DNA of 64,000 nt from Diphasiastrum complanatum. Taxonomy: Eukaryota; Streptophyta; Lycopodiopsida; Lycopodiales; Lycopodiaceae. Under the pieces are notes generated by a model. It was not told the DNA's origin. It was given only the letters and a program-made list of their open reading frames with translations, and did no database searches. A program made the translations under genes and the position numbers. The stretch lies in assembly GCA_029204225.1 (NCBI GenBank), contig CM055112.1:27227821-27291820 (forward strand). Reading direction: 5' to 3'. Shown one piece after another: positions 44,336 through 57,961 of the stretch. Every line of letters begins with the position of its first letter. Position 1 is the stretch's first letter.

Positions 44336-47071
44336 TTGTCCCCTTTGGTTCTAGATACACATTTGAATCTGCGATGCAGGAGGTAAAGTCATGTTGCAAC
44401 AAGAAACGATTTATTCTATCATACCAGGCTCTTGGAGCTTGCTTCATACCATATAATGCCTTATGCAATTTGCATAGTAGATATTCCTTGCCTTGAGGGA
44501 TGTAACCTTCTGGTTGATAGATGTAGACATCTTCTTGTATGTATCTTTTACTACTGGACTGAAGGTCTCAGTGTAGTCCATCCCATATACTTGTTCAAAC
44601 CCTTTAACTACCAGTCTAGCTTTCCATTTGGATATAGATCTATCTGGCTTAAGCTTCAGCTCAAAGATCCATTTAGAATCAATTGGCTTTACACCTGTAG
44701 GAGGAATGACAAGACTTCAGGTGTTGTTTTTCATTATAGATTGATACTCAGCATCCATGGTAGCTTTCCATTTGTCTGCATCGGGCATTGATAGTGCTTC
44801 TGCTACGGTGGCAGGTTCGCCATGACTAATGAGAGTCTGAGAGATGAATTAGTCAGGTTGTTGTCGTTGTCTCATAGATCTTCGAACTGCAGGTGCTTGA
44901 TCAAATGATTCTCCTTGGTGAATGACTGGGACCATAGTATTTTGTAGTTGAACGATCGTGGGTCTAGGCCCATCGACAGTAAGTGGAGCCGTTGGGATGA
45001 ACTCCGTTGCTTGAGCAGTCGTAGGTCGTAGCCTATCGCTGGACGGCGGAGCTGCTATGGCAGTCCCTTGTATTGGTTGCTTCTGTTTGAAATCGTAGTA
45101 TTTGTCTTCAAGGAAGACAACATCACGACTGACCGACATCTGGCCCAAAACCACATTGTAAACACGATATGACTTATGAGAAATTGAATAGCCGATAAAG
45201 ATGCTTTTACAGCTTACTGGGTCCAGTTTTTTCCTCAAATCAGATGGCACTTGTGCATAGCAGAGACATCTGAAGACACGCAGGTGTTTCAAACTTGGTT
45301 TGTAACCGTAGTAGGCTTCAAACGATGTCTTGGAATCAACCGCTTTAGTGTTAGAGTAATTTTGCAGATAGCAAGCCGTAGAGATAGCTTTTGCCCAAAA
45401 GGTTTGAGGCAAATGCGAATTTGCTGTCATGGATCGTGCAACTTCCAACAGTGTGCGGTTCTTCCGCTCTGCTACTCCGTTTTGTTGTGGAGTGTAGCTC
45501 GTAGTAAATTGGTGGTGCACGCCACATGATAGGTAGTCTTTCATCTCATTTGACAAGAACTCTCCCCCTGAATCAGATCATAGGGCCTTGATCCTCTAAC
45601 CAGTTTGATTTTCAGCGTATTGCTTGAAGTCTTTGAAGCAATGAAATGCTTCTGACTTGTTTTTAATGAACATTACACTGGCAAATCGAGAGTAATCATC
45701 AATGAATGTGATAAAATACAGAGTTTGACCTAATGAAGGTACGTTCATAGGACCACACAAGGCACTGTGTATTAGTGACAAGATGGACCATTTTATTGTG
45801 ATAAGATTGAACGCGTGTTTAAATGACCTAATCTCTGATGCCATAAATTTGCATTTGAACAACTCACAAAAAGTGCAAAATCATGACTCAGTATGTACAA
45901 ATTTCCTTCTATGTAAGTAGAGAGGATTTCCTTTGAGTTCTCATCTAAAATAGTACATCAGTTGGCAGTGAACAAAGATTTATAGCCCTGATCTGTGACC
46001 TTGCTAATAGACAAAAGATTCTTTGTTAATTTGGGTACATAAAGTACTCCATTAAGCTGCCTAGTGATGCCATCAGTGCAGTTGAATAGACCATTGGCCT
46101 TCAACTTGGTGTGAACTGGAGTCATCGAAAAAAATGTATTTTGATTTTGTAGCTGTGAGTGTAGAGAAGAGGTCCTTGCATCGCGTCATGTGCTGAGAAG
46201 CATCTGAATTGAGATACCAATGATGGGCATCTATACTGGATTGATCTTGTACCGTCAGTGCCTTCTCTTCATCTTGAGGTTCTTTGACTGTGTCAGAGTT
46301 CGGCGGTCCTTGATGTCGTGGTTGGTTCTTCTGCAATATCTGCAAAATAGCTTGGTCTTGGATGACGAGTGACTATACTATTGATGTTGTGGTTGTGATG
46401 TCACTGGCTGTTATGCCTTTGTCTTCTTATCCTTGAAGCCTTTCTTCTTCTTGGATTTGTGTTTGTTTGAATAGAGTGCCATGGATTTGGTACTTGTAGA
46501 TGTGGACAAGCTTTTCCTCTGACTTTTTCCTGCAACAAGCTTGCTATCAATTTTTGGAGAGACAGCACAAGGGTATTGCTCAGAAGCAACACTAAATTAT
46601 CGTAGGAGGATGAAAGACTGGCAAGAAGAGACATGGTAGAGTCTTCTTCTAATATAGGGGAACCTATTGCAGCTAGTTGGTTCATTAGTTGTTTGAACTC
46701 ATTCAGATGGTCGCTGACTGAGGTGCTTTCACTCTGAGTGTTAGTACCTTCTTCCTCAAGAAGAGACGAGTCGAGACATCTGAGGTCTCGTAGATGCTAG
46801 TGAGTGTATCCCATGCTTATTTGGAAGTAGTGTAGTTGGACACATGAGCAATTTGAGTGTCTTTGAGGTTTAGAGATACAATGGCAAGAGCCTTGCCATA
46901 CTTGGCTTCACAAACTGGGAGCTGTTCGAGTTCTGTCGGTCTGGCTAAAGAACCGTTGACGTATCCCCATAACTCATTTTCAATCAAGATCATCCTCATT
47001 TTGAACTTCCACATGTGGAAGTCATCTTCGTTGAATTTATTGATCAAGCGGATCTCTGAGGTGCCTTCCAT
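44336..47071 (-). pseudogene. Copia G gag-pol remnant
   Basis: Reading leftwards from the ATG at 47071 (MEGTSEIRLINKFNEDDF): gag with LIENELWGYVNGS and LASLSSSYDNL, protease relic HHWYLNSDASQHMT (46230), pre-integrase, integrase with YFITFIDDYSRF (45720), NGVAERKNRTLLEVARSM and QTFWAKAISTACY (45500-45350), a Pro/Thr-rich linker and RT up to MHKALYGMKQAPRAW (44460) and a little beyond. It stops at the D-family scraps, so the RT catalytic box, RNase H and the 3' LTR are missing. Several stops and frameshifts are present. Confidence 0.88.
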
Positions 47072-47148
47072 AATGATCGAAATTATACACAAACAATTTA
47101 GAATAACATTGGAAAAAGATCCTGGACTCTAGTAATCCACTGGACCAA

Positions 47149-47161
47149 GGCTCTGATACCA
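47149..47161 (-). promoter_or_regulatory. Copia G primer-binding site
   Basis: GGCTCTGATACCA, complement of TGGTATCAGAGCC. Confidence 0.85.
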
Positions 47162-47168
47162 CTTCTAT

Positions 47169-48671
<1,503 letters not shown>

Positions 48672-49006
48672 CTAAGGGCTACACACAGATTTATGGCTTT
48701 CTCCTCATCCCTCCCATGAACTTGATAATACAAAAATAGGAAAAAAACATGAAAATAAAAAAAGCCTATCCAAAGCTATGGAAAGCTAACATAGGTAGCT
48801 AAAATAGTGAAAAAAAAAACCTATAAATAATGTAAAAATCTCAAAAAAAATCAAAAGAATAATTTTACGAAAAAAATCTTTATAAAAATAAAAAATAAGC
48901 TTAAAAAAATGAGAAAAATCTTCAAAAAATCAAAACAGTGTAAAAAGCTACAAAAACAAATCAAAACAATAAGTTTAAGTAAAAAATATCAAAAAAAATA
49001 CACCAT
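48672..49006. other. A-rich low-complexity stretch
   Basis: Strongly A-rich with runs of AAAAAA and AAAATC. No gene. Confidence 0.6.
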
Positions 49007-50237
49007 ATTGATGTCAAAACAACCTTTCTCCATGGAGATCTAGAAGAAGAAATCTTCATGAAGCAGCCTGAAAGATTCAAAGAAACCGACAATCGACAAT
49101 ATGTATGTCGGTTGCATCAATGCATTTATGGTCTGAAGTAGACATCACGAGCTTGGTACAAGAAGCTTGACAATCTTCTAAAGTCTCTAGATTTCGTTCC
49201 TACACAAGCAGACTGTAATGTCTATATAAGAAGAGTAGGAAGAAGCTTTGTGATTCTAACAACTTTTGTAGATGACTCCATGATGATAGTAAACTCTTTG
49301 ATGCTAATGAAGAAAACCAAGAGTTAGATTTCTGCAAGTTACGAAATCATAGATCTGGGAGAAGCAACAAAATGTTTTGAGCTGTAGATCACAAGACATC
49401 GAATGAGAGGAGTAATACATATGAGTCAATCAGAATACGTCAAAAAGGTGCTGAAGTATCACTGAATGTTGGACTGCAAAGAAAAAGGCACACCAATCAT
49501 AGCTGGAGCCAGATTGAGGAAACAGGACTGCCCGAACACTAATGAGGAGAGACAGAAGATGGAAGGTATACCATACCAGAACCTGATCGGTAGTCTTGTA
49601 CCAGACCCGACTAGGCCTTCCTTGTCTACGCATTGGGCCAATTCTCCACCAACCCTGGCATGACACATTGGAAAATGACGAAAAGAATTTTGCAATATTT
49701 GAATGGCACCCAAAATATGAGATTGACCTACAAAGTATAAAAGAAGAAAAAGGATTTGAGCTACAACACTATAGTGATGCAAGCTGCAAAGACGACAACA
49801 AGTCCGTGACAGGAGGATGTTCGATAGCGTGCGGAACATCAATCAGTTGGACATGCAAGAAACAAACACTAGTAGCTCAATCCTCATGCAAAGCTGAATA
49901 TGTCGTAGCTTCGAAGATGGCGAATGAGATAATATGGTTGCAGATGATGCTGGAGGCAATCGACATAAAACAAAGAGAACCATGCACGATGATGGGGATT
50001 CTCAGAGTGTCACATATCTATCCCAAGATCCAATCTTCCATTCGAAGACGAAACACATACCTTTGAAGTACCATCACATTCGAGACCTGATTCGAAAGGA
50101 AAGCTGAATGTCCAATATGTAAAATCCGAAGACATGGTTGGAGATTTGCTCACGAAGCTGCTCGACAGACCATTCTTCATGAAACAAAGAAAGGCAATAG
50201 GACTAGACATACACAAAGGTTGCAACATTCAAGAGGG
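49007..50237 (+). pseudogene. Copia H RT-RNase H remnant
   Basis: The plus strand encodes the second half of RT: YVCRLHQCIYGLK, a stop, TSRAWYKKLDNLLKS, then FVDDSMM where YVDD is usual, and RHRMRGVIHMSQSEYVKKVL. RNase H follows (HYSDASCKDDNKSVTGG, LVAQSSCKAEYV) and the tail VKSEDMVGDLLTKLLDRPFF. Gag, protease, integrase and the first RT part are missing. Several frameshifts and stops are present. A purine-rich AAGAGGGAG precedes the LTR. Confidence 0.88.
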
Positions 50238-50880
50238 AGTGTCAAAAAATGGCAAACTCTTGCAACCTTGCCGAAGAGATCTCGAAGGACAAAAGGATCT
50301 TGAAGATCGAAGACACACCGAAGGTCGAACAGACCTCGAAGATCGAAGATGTCCCGAAGGACGAAGATTTCTCGAAGAACACGAAGTGCCGAGGATGAGA
50401 CTTTTGCCGAAATCGAAAGTCGGACAAGTCGAGCTAACAGTTGGCAGCTCGACGAGCATGGAGTAGTGCACTATCACGCTCAACCGCCAAAGGCGACATT
50501 ATTAGAGGGTAGCTAACCAATTGATTAGTATTAAACATGTCTTGTAAACTGTTGATAAGTGTTGTAATTTCCCTAGATGGGATAAGTATAGGATAGAATG
50601 ATAGAAATATAGAGAAGAGAGAAGTAGAGAGCAGTGTTAGCATTAGCATTATCAGCTATGTATGAAAGTCTTCCAACGAGCAGAACATAGCAACTTCTGT
50701 AAGAGGAGTGACAAGGTGCCAACATGCGTGACATTGATTGACTAACTCGAAAGAAAAAGAAAATACAAATACAATTGCTCTTAGCTCTTATATCTCTCAT
50801 TGTTCGTGTCGTTTCGTCTAATCAAATGTTTGGAAGTCTATGACCTGTAGTCGTTTGTCTAGGATCTTGCAAATTCCACA
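50238..50880 (+). repeat. Copia H 3' LTR (approximate)
   Basis: Starts TGTCAAAAAATGGC after the purine tract and can end at ...AAATTCCACA (50880). Its first 150 bp contain reiterated words such as GAAGATCGAAG and CTCGAAG. There is no partner LTR to confirm the right edge. Confidence 0.55.
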
Positions 50881-51400
50881 AACTACACAAAGGAGTAGCC
50901 AAGAACAACTGCTCCTAGACAATCGAAATTCTATACTGGGCGATGGAGGAAGGAATCTAATAGTATGTTTGGAATATTTTGAAAAGTTTGAGGCACCTGG
51001 CCGTGGGTTGACTTGTGGACAGAAAGGTGCAGAGGGGAGAGGAGAGAGAGTCGTGGGAGGGTGGCCAAATGGTGCCGAGAGTCAACATGGAAATTCGGCT
51101 CTGTCGAGTTTAAAGAGGAGGACGCCGGGCTGGATTGGTCGAAAGTTGACGTGAGGGGGGTCGCGCAAAATGCTCGGCTCGGTCGAGAAGCTGACGAGAG
51201 TGACTCGGTTGAAAGCTGACGGTCGTGCAAAATGCTCGGCTCTGTCGAGAATTTGACGAGAGTGACTCGGTTGAAAGCTGACATGAGGGGGGTCGCGCAA
51301 ATGCTAGGCTCGGTCTAGATTAAAGTATGAGGGAGGTTCACGGTAAATGCTCGGCTTGATCGAGAACTTTACGTGAGGGCATTTTTTTTTTTTTAGAGGT
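50881..51400 (+). repeat. Degenerate tandem repeat of about 60 bp
   Basis: Between 51080 and 51375 units containing AATGCTCGGCTCGGTCGAGAA and GACTCGGTTGAAAGCTGAC recur at intervals of about 55-65 bp with GGGGGGTCGCGC spacers. It is GC-rich compared with its surroundings. No gene. Confidence 0.75.
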
Positions 51401-52011
51401 TTATGTAGTTCCTAGAGTTAGGGCTGGCGTAGATAGAGTCAGGTCAGAATTTTTTTTATAAGTTTTTGCCAAAAACTTCAAAATGAGGAAATTGGAAAAA
51501 AAATTAACAAAGAAGCAAAACTTCAGAAGTGAAAAGTTGAAGTGCTTTTCTCCCAAATCTCCTACCAAAGATAAAATTTGACCTCCTTCTTAAGAAATGT
51601 CATATGTCCCTCAATCTTCAACCGAATTGGCTATAAATTGGCTCAAATTCAAGCTAAGAGTGAGATCTACAATCCTATAGAATTATAGTCAAAATTTTTG
51701 GCCAAATCTTCAGCCAAAAATAGAGAAAAATAGAGTGCAAAAACTTAACTTGCTAAAATTGGAACGAAAACACTAAAATGGCCATAACTTGGTCATTATA
51801 GCTCCAAATCAAAAAATCTCAGTACCTCCAAGAAGCTAAAAGGAAGATCTATTGATCTACAACAAGAAACTACACAAAGCATGAAGATTAAATGGTCAAA
51901 ATTGAACCAAAACTTGCTAGAAATTGAGAAAACAAGAAACTCTACCAAACTTAACAAAAACCACCAAATCTGATGGAGAAATGATCTAATGCTCTAATAC
52001 CAAAACTATCA
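51401..52011. other. Unassigned stretch left of a candidate LTR
   Basis: No frame recognised. The stretch from about 51480 to 52002 would be the leader of a minus-strand element if GCTCTAATACCA at 51991-52002 is a variant primer site. Confidence 0.35.
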
Positions 52012-52582
52012 TGTGCCAATCTTAGCATTCAAACATCTCATCCATTCATTAACATCAAATCATAATGGAAATGCAAGAAATCAAGAAAATACTCAAGAAA
52101 TCAAGAAACTAGATAAAGATAACAAAACTGCACCAAATTAGGCAAAGTAAAGCTCCATTATTAATGAATGGAGATCATTCAAAGAATAGGGGCTTGATTC
52201 TAGAGCATGATCATAGCTCTCATGTGATTTTAGGCACATGAATCACTTTCTTCATCAAGAAAGCTCTCAAAAGATAAGCTCCAAGATCTCTTAGAAACCA
52301 AATTTAAAAAATGAACAATAGCCTCCAAATTTAGCACGACCTCAGCTATTTATAGTGGTCATTTGTGCCTCTATTATAAGTTTGGGGCCTTATTTGGCTT
52401 ATTTGGGCCTTACAACCTTAATTATAGGTCCGCTATTATCAAATATAGCGAGGTTGTTCGAGCCACTTTATTAACTATCCTATTGACTAGTTCTAATCTA
52501 ATTTAGCTCCATGGCTATAATTGGTAATCCATTAGTAAGATCATGGGCTAATTACATGCAAAACATGACATCAAGATTGACA
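52012..52582 (-). repeat. Candidate LTR, minus strand
   Basis: In minus direction TGTCAATCTTGATG...GATTGGCACA, about 571 bp with TGT...ACA ends, followed after ten bases by TGGTATTAGAGC, a one-base variant of the common primer site. No coding region or second LTR supports it. Confidence 0.35.
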
Positions 52583-52985
52583 ATAGGGCAGAAGGGGGCT
52601 GAAGTGAATAGGTTGTTCACAGAAGCCAGCATCATCGAAAATATTGAGCAAATAGGGGAGAGCGTTGGTTAGCTTCCAGAAGATGCATGCTTTGACATGA
52701 GGAAATAAGCAAGAATTAGAATCATCGTCGATGTCTAGAACCTCACCAAGATTAAAAAGAAGACCAAAGAGGAGGCATTTAAATTTGGCCAGGAAAAAGG
52801 GCAGTGAAATGTGAATCAGCAGAGTAATGGAGGATGCATCAAGCAAATATATTTTAAATGCATTAGTATCGTGGATATTTTTTTCTCTCTCTCAAAGCAA
52901 TTAACCTTAGATTAGAAACGTTTTACAAAGTACAAAAGGGAACAAAGGCTTACAAATGAGAAAGTTTCTCAGCCTCCTTAAAAAA
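52583..52985. other. Unassigned stretch
   Basis: A minus-strand open frame at 52571-52846 has no relative that I recognise. Nothing else is seen. Confidence 0.35.
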
Positions 52986-53095
52986 AAGCAAGGGGGAGAT
53001 GACAAAATCACCGTTCCCAAATTCCCTGCTATTCCTGTCTAACCAAATATACCAGATAGTAGTAGCTCTACTACATTGCTAGTAGCCATTGATAA
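52986..53095 (-). pseudogene. LINE ORF2 C-terminal scrap
   Basis: The minus strand encodes TTIWYIWLDRNSREFGNGDF, the pattern seen near the C-terminus of plant LINE ORF2 proteins (zf-RVT region). Only about 30 residues are readable. Confidence 0.45.
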
Positions 53096-56000
53096 CTACA
53101 TGCTCAAAAATAATTTTAGCTTTGCCACGATAACAATAAGCTCACAATTAGTTAATTGTTGAACTATCACTTAGGTGAGTTTAGGCATTGAAATGACCTT
53201 TTTTTAAAAAAATTTGTTCTAAAATGCAATATTTGTTTTTCTATTCTTCAAAATTTGAATGCCATGCATAAGGCAAAGTTTCTCGTGATATATAGAGTAC
53301 TATGTTTCATATATAATCATGTAACATTAATATGTTAGAGGTTATTTTAGTACATTTTGCATATGTAAAATTATACTTTTTTAGCTTGAAGACAATGAGT
53401 AGATTCTTTGCCAAAAAGTCCCAAGAATAGCTTGAACTTTACAGATACAGTTTATTTGTCTTCAAACACTACACTGTAAAAAAAAAAAAAACCAATAGGG
53501 AGGCCATGAAGCTGCAGGGAGGTGAGCAGCCCAAGGAGCCGATGCTAGTTGGAGGATAGACACTAGAGGATTGTGGGGGGTGTAGGGAGCAGGAAAAGGG
53601 GAGGCACAATGTGCCATGGGCCATGCCATGGCTGCATGCAACATGAGTAAATTCTGAGATGTTGCCGAAACATCTAGCAATTTCAAGATGCTAATATTAT
53701 GGGGAGCTAGGACTCTCTAGCTTATAATGATCAATGAGAAGTGTAGGCGTAAAATTGTAATATGAAATCACCTTAACTTGCCAATGACCTTTCCCAATCT
53801 TATAAACTTTCATCTTGTAAGTAGTGGGCCCCGACCAAAATCATTCTTGAAACCTAATGCCAAGTGCTTTTATTGATTTTAGTGGCACCTCGAATAAACA
53901 ACAATATTTGTTTTCAAAAGGTTCATGTGACATCCATTTAGCTTATTGATTCCTAGCACTTAGACCTTCGAACGTAAGTTCCAACTAAATGGCCATAGTT
54001 TAATAAATGTCAATCATGAAAGGCCTTGTGAAAAGACTAGTGGTCAAACACTAGAAGGAAACATAATGTTTGAAGCTAACATTGTACTAGGCATTAGGGG
54101 GGACATTTTGTAGGGGAATAATTATTTTTAGTGATCTTGCACTTGGTAAAACAGTTGAAATTAATGTTGAGGTCATTCGACTGAGCCATATTTGAACTAA
54201 TGTTGAATCGAGTGTAAAGGTCACTGAAGAACTCTTTCTCAGTAATGACAAGAAAAGCCCCTTTTTATGGTTGAAAACTTTCTAAGAGTCTCAGGGCCAT
54301 TTCACACTACACAAGTTTGAAATTCAAAATAGAGCTCTCCCATTGGTCTAGGGAGAAAAAATGGGCCTCCCTCGTTTCACATGAACATGCACTTGCCACT
54401 ATATGGTAGATGACATGGCGGGGACCTTGTGCCACGTAGGGGCACAAACCCCATTTTTTAGGCCAGGCAATGTCCCCTGGCATGTTGGCCTACATTTTAA
54501 AGTTTTCCCAACCCTTCACAGCCAATTTTCCCTTCAAAAGAATGCTTTTCAATCCTAACCTTTTCAGTTGAAAGGTAATTGCTTGAACAAAAACCTTAGA
54601 GCACCCTTCATTCAATCTTTTAACATGAAACTAGATACTTGCCTTTCAAAACACAAGACCTTAAATATAATGGATGAATGGTATGTCAAGATCCAAATGG
54701 GCCAATCAGATTGCAGGGCCATTCATTTAACACTTATCAACCAAATGTGAAAGGGGTCCATTGCCCATCAACTCACTTGGCAAGAATACAAAATGGGCGT
54801 CAAATGAAAGGGCCAGACAAAGGGACTTCGTGCTAGTCTGAAACCACCCCTAGTTATGCATTTTTATAATCATAATCTCTCTTCTCAAGTCTATTTATGA
54901 CCATTTTATAAGCACAATGTTTTTGTGAAAATTTCATACTCGGCGTCACTATTAAATTTTGTAATGTGCAAAAAAAATGTGGTGTCACTATCAGATTTTG
55001 TAATGTGAAAAAAACAATAAAGGGATGTCAATTTCAAAGTTTATACCCTCTAGGTTTAGACTCTAGACTGAGCTCAACATTTGAGATATGGCAAACATAG
55101 ATTTGCTCAAAGTTTCATAGGGAAATATGGTTCTTACAATCTAACTTTCAAGGCTCTCCAAAGGATGCTAACCTAGGGGTCTTGTACGGTACTCTGTACA
55201 CCACGTTTTCTTTGGGCAATTGTGCCCTTGGGCAAAGGCCCTTTCATAGAGGTTTACCTCCAAAACGTACTATCATGTTTTACTTTTCAACAAAGGAGAT
55301 TGGCGAGTCTCCTCATAGAGAAAAAATTGTGGGAGCAAAAAATTTATGACAATTTTTTTTTACATACACCAAGCTTTCTTTGGGCAAAGGACCTTTTATA
55401 GAGGTTTACCTCCAAAATGTAATATCATTTTCGACTTTTTAACAAACGAGATTGGTGCATCGCCTAGAGCAAAATTTGTGGGACCAAAAAATTTTTGGCA
55501 AATTTTTTTTACATGCACCTTTCGGTTGCCGAAAGATGCACGTAAAAAAGTTTACCTTTTTTTACATGCACACCATCTGAGTGGAACATGAGGTAAGAAA
55601 AATTTACAGCAAAAAAAAGGTAAAAAATCTATGAATAGGGGAAGGCCCCCGTCCGAAGGCCATCCCAGTTGTAAAACACTTATCAATAAAATTTAAAAAT
55701 GAACTTTTTGAATGTTTTTATCTCTCGAAGAAGTTTTTGGACGTTTTTCCAGGATCTTCCTGGATGTTTCCACCGCCATTTTTTTGTAGGCTGCAGGGGT
55801 GATCGAGGGGTGCCATTTTGTGCAGGCTGTAGGGGCGATGGAGGAATTTTTTACAGTTGGTAAAAATTTCTCTCAATTTACCTGTGTGATAAAACAGTTT
55901 CGGAGGAGGACCTTACACATAAGTAAGGTTCCTCTGATGTGTCAGGCATTTAAAGCCAAGTTGTGGTAGTACAACTGTCATATTCTGAGAGTCATTCTAA

Positions 56001-56225
56001 ATACACACAAATTTTTTTGATAGTGCCACGTAAAAGAAAGGCACTTCCTTCGGCCCTTCTCAGTTTGGCTTCTGCCCTTGGGCTCCTAGGCAGAATGGCC
56101 TCGAAGGGGACCTTTAAAGTTCTCCCCCCTTTATACTTTAGTATATACAGATAATGTGTGTGAAAGTATCCCCTGGCACCATGCCCATTAGGCCGCCTCT
56201 ATAATAGGAGAAGGTCACGTTCCCG
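53096..56225. other. Gene-poor stretch with local duplications
   Basis: Three kilobases without a recognised gene on either strand. It contains a short repeat around 54930-55015 (GTGTCACTAT...TTTTGTAATGTG, twice) and a larger duplication at 55205-55520. Possible promoter sequence for the LIMR gene lies at its right end, including CTATAATAGG near 56200. Confidence 0.45.
55205..55520 (+). repeat. Tandem duplication of about 160 bp
   Basis: Two diverged copies starting TTTCTTTGGGCA (55208 and 55376), each with TTTATAGAGGTTTACCTCCA or a near variant, then AACAAA.GAGATTGG and an A/T-rich end with TTTTTTACAT. Confidence 0.8.
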
Positions 56226-56943
56226 CCTAACTGTACGGGATGTGTCCTGCCTTGGACCATCGTTTGAATCGTGCACATGCAAATAGACGGAGAGAGACAA
56301 ATCGAGGCGAGCTTGCGAGAGAGAGAGAAGCTTTCGAGCTATGGCGGGGTTTTTTCTCCTTTCTCTGGCGCCAATTGATCGTTCCCATATCCTCAGGCAG
56401 AATTCCTGATGCCTTCAGCAAGCGGTTATGGATCGTGGAAGATCCTTGCAGCGCCTCTGAAGCATTATCATGGCATTTTATAGTATGTTTTGTTGATTTC
56501 ATTGCTGTGGCTGTTACTTGGTTTCGCTTTCAGGCCGTCTCAGAATACTTCAGATTAAGGTACTGCAGGAGGTTTTGTATCAGATCTGGTGATCAGATTT
56601 CTCTAATGACTGACAAGTAGCGGAGCTTAGAACCCTCTGAAACGGCAATAGTCCTTCAATGTTCATCTTAGGGACAAGCTAAAAGGGAGCCGTTCACTGA
56701 AGCGCCTGGATCTTATGAGTTCTTGTCTATTATATCTCAATATTTGATTGAGAGTCTTTATTACCGACACTGTGCCGAAAAAGGCCACTCATGCTGTTCT
56801 CATTTTGTTCGATTTTCCATACAATTGGCGCCATTTTGGCTTCAGTTGACCATTAAGAGGACAAGCTATTTAGGTTTGGTTTTGAACCTAAAGTTCAAAG
56901 AATTTGGGATAATTATTTTTCGGCTTCTGAAACCCTTGGAGCA
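56226..56943 (+). other. Probable 5' UTR and promoter of the LIMR gene
   Basis: Sits directly upstream of the LIMR start codon. Longer open frames exist (56240-56620) but have no known domain. A GA-rich patch at 56320-56332 is common in plant leaders. A 5' UTR intron cannot be excluded. Confidence 0.4.
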
Positions 56944-57293
56944 ATGTCGGACTTCAACATCGTATTGCTAGTTATAGTCCTAGTTGTCTGCGTTTTGGTG
57001 CTTCTATTCAACACTTATCTGCTCATAAATTACCAGCATCCAGATGACCACAATCAATCATATTTTCCCAAATTTATCGTGATTCTAGGACTGTCAGTTG
57101 CACAGCTTTCGATCTTAATGCTGCCAGCAGACGTTGCAAACAGACATGCCTGCCAGCATGCTATTTACAACGGAGCTTGTAAGGTCACCTTGCCCATGAA
57201 GCAGTTGTGGTTTGCAGTTTACATTGTGGATGCTGTATTGGTCTTCTTGGTGATCCCATTCACTATGTTCTACTATGAAGGAGATCAAGAAAA
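56944..57293 (+). CDS. LMBR1/LIMR-type membrane protein, first coding exon
   Basis: The exon encodes 116 complete residues of a plant LIMR family (LMBR1 domain-containing) protein, a multi-pass membrane protein of uncertain role. It starts MSDFNIVLLVIVLVV, with a first helix at about residues 5-29. The family hallmark YQHPDDHNQSYFPKF is at 31-45, a second helix follows, then MLPADVANRHACQHAIYNGA, and a third helix ends at IPFTMFYYEGDQ. A consensus donor follows EGDQE: the exon ends after two bases of the next codon (AA before GTAAGA), so phase 2. The next exon, which in relatives continues with a Lys/Arg-rich loop and another helix, was not found before the right edge. Either the intron is longer than 6.7 kb, with MITEs and a hAT element in it, or the gene is truncated here. 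The exon itself looks intact. Confidence 0.88.
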
Positions 57294-57488
57294 GTAAGAA
57301 TATTTTTCCTGTGGCATTTGTTTTGATGGCTATTTGTTGCTCTTTTTTGGAACGGTTACAATCAAAGTTTTGTCACCATTCAATCCATTAAACAAAGTAA
57401 ACTAGTGAACAAGGTAATTATTTTCCTGAAGAAAATCATCTGTAACAACATTAAGGGTGAGGGCTTTTCATAGTTAAGTTGAGTAGGG
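57294..57488 (+). other. Start of LIMR intron 1
   Basis: Begins GTAAGAATATT, a good donor. No further features before the first MITE. Confidence 0.6.
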
Positions 57489-57928
57489 CATAGAATCAAT
57501 GAACCGTTAACGGTTCACCACGGTTCTGAGAACTGTACAGTGAACCGTACGGTTCCTTAAAAATTTTGCCCAGAACCGTGGTGAACTGCACTGAATAATT
57601 AGTTAATTAATTAATTAATTTGTTTTTTGTCCCAGCCCCCAAAAATAGCTCAAAAAAATGCTAAAAAAATGCCAATTTTTTTTCCAGAAAAAGCAGATTC
57701 TCCCTACTTAGATTGTTTACTTCAAATGATTTAATCTCCCAAATCGATAAGAGAGAGGGAGACAGAGAGAGAGAGGGGCAAAAACTAGCTTTGAGGGGTT
57801 TTGGGGGGAAATTTAACAAAATTAATAAATTAATTAATTAATTATTTTTTTACATGAACCGTGGTACGGTACCTTCCATGGTTCCCAGAACCCACGGTTC
57901 TGGGAACCGTGGGTTCTATGGAATAGGG
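57481..57928. mobile_element. hAT-type MITE 1 with 8-bp target duplication
   Basis: The element spans 57489-57920 (432 bp). Its ends are CATAGAATC and, on the other strand, CATAGAACC, flanked by GAGTAGGG (57481-57488) and GAATAGGG (57921-57928), an 8-bp duplication with one change. Both arms are crowded with ACGGTTC/GAACCGT words, and inner TTAATTAATTAATTAA runs face each other. There is no coding capacity. Length, ends and duplication fit a non-autonomous hAT element. Confidence 0.75.
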
Positions 57929-57961
57929 TTACTCTGACTAGAACCAGAATTGCCAACTAAT

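Noticed and set aside
53462-53686. Minus-strand frame with a Pro/Ala-rich product
   Set aside because: No recognisable domain, and its end lies in an A-rich run; no support as a gene.
56240-56620. 126-residue plus-strand frame upstream of LIMR
   Set aside because: No known domain; its position fits the 5' UTR of the LIMR gene.
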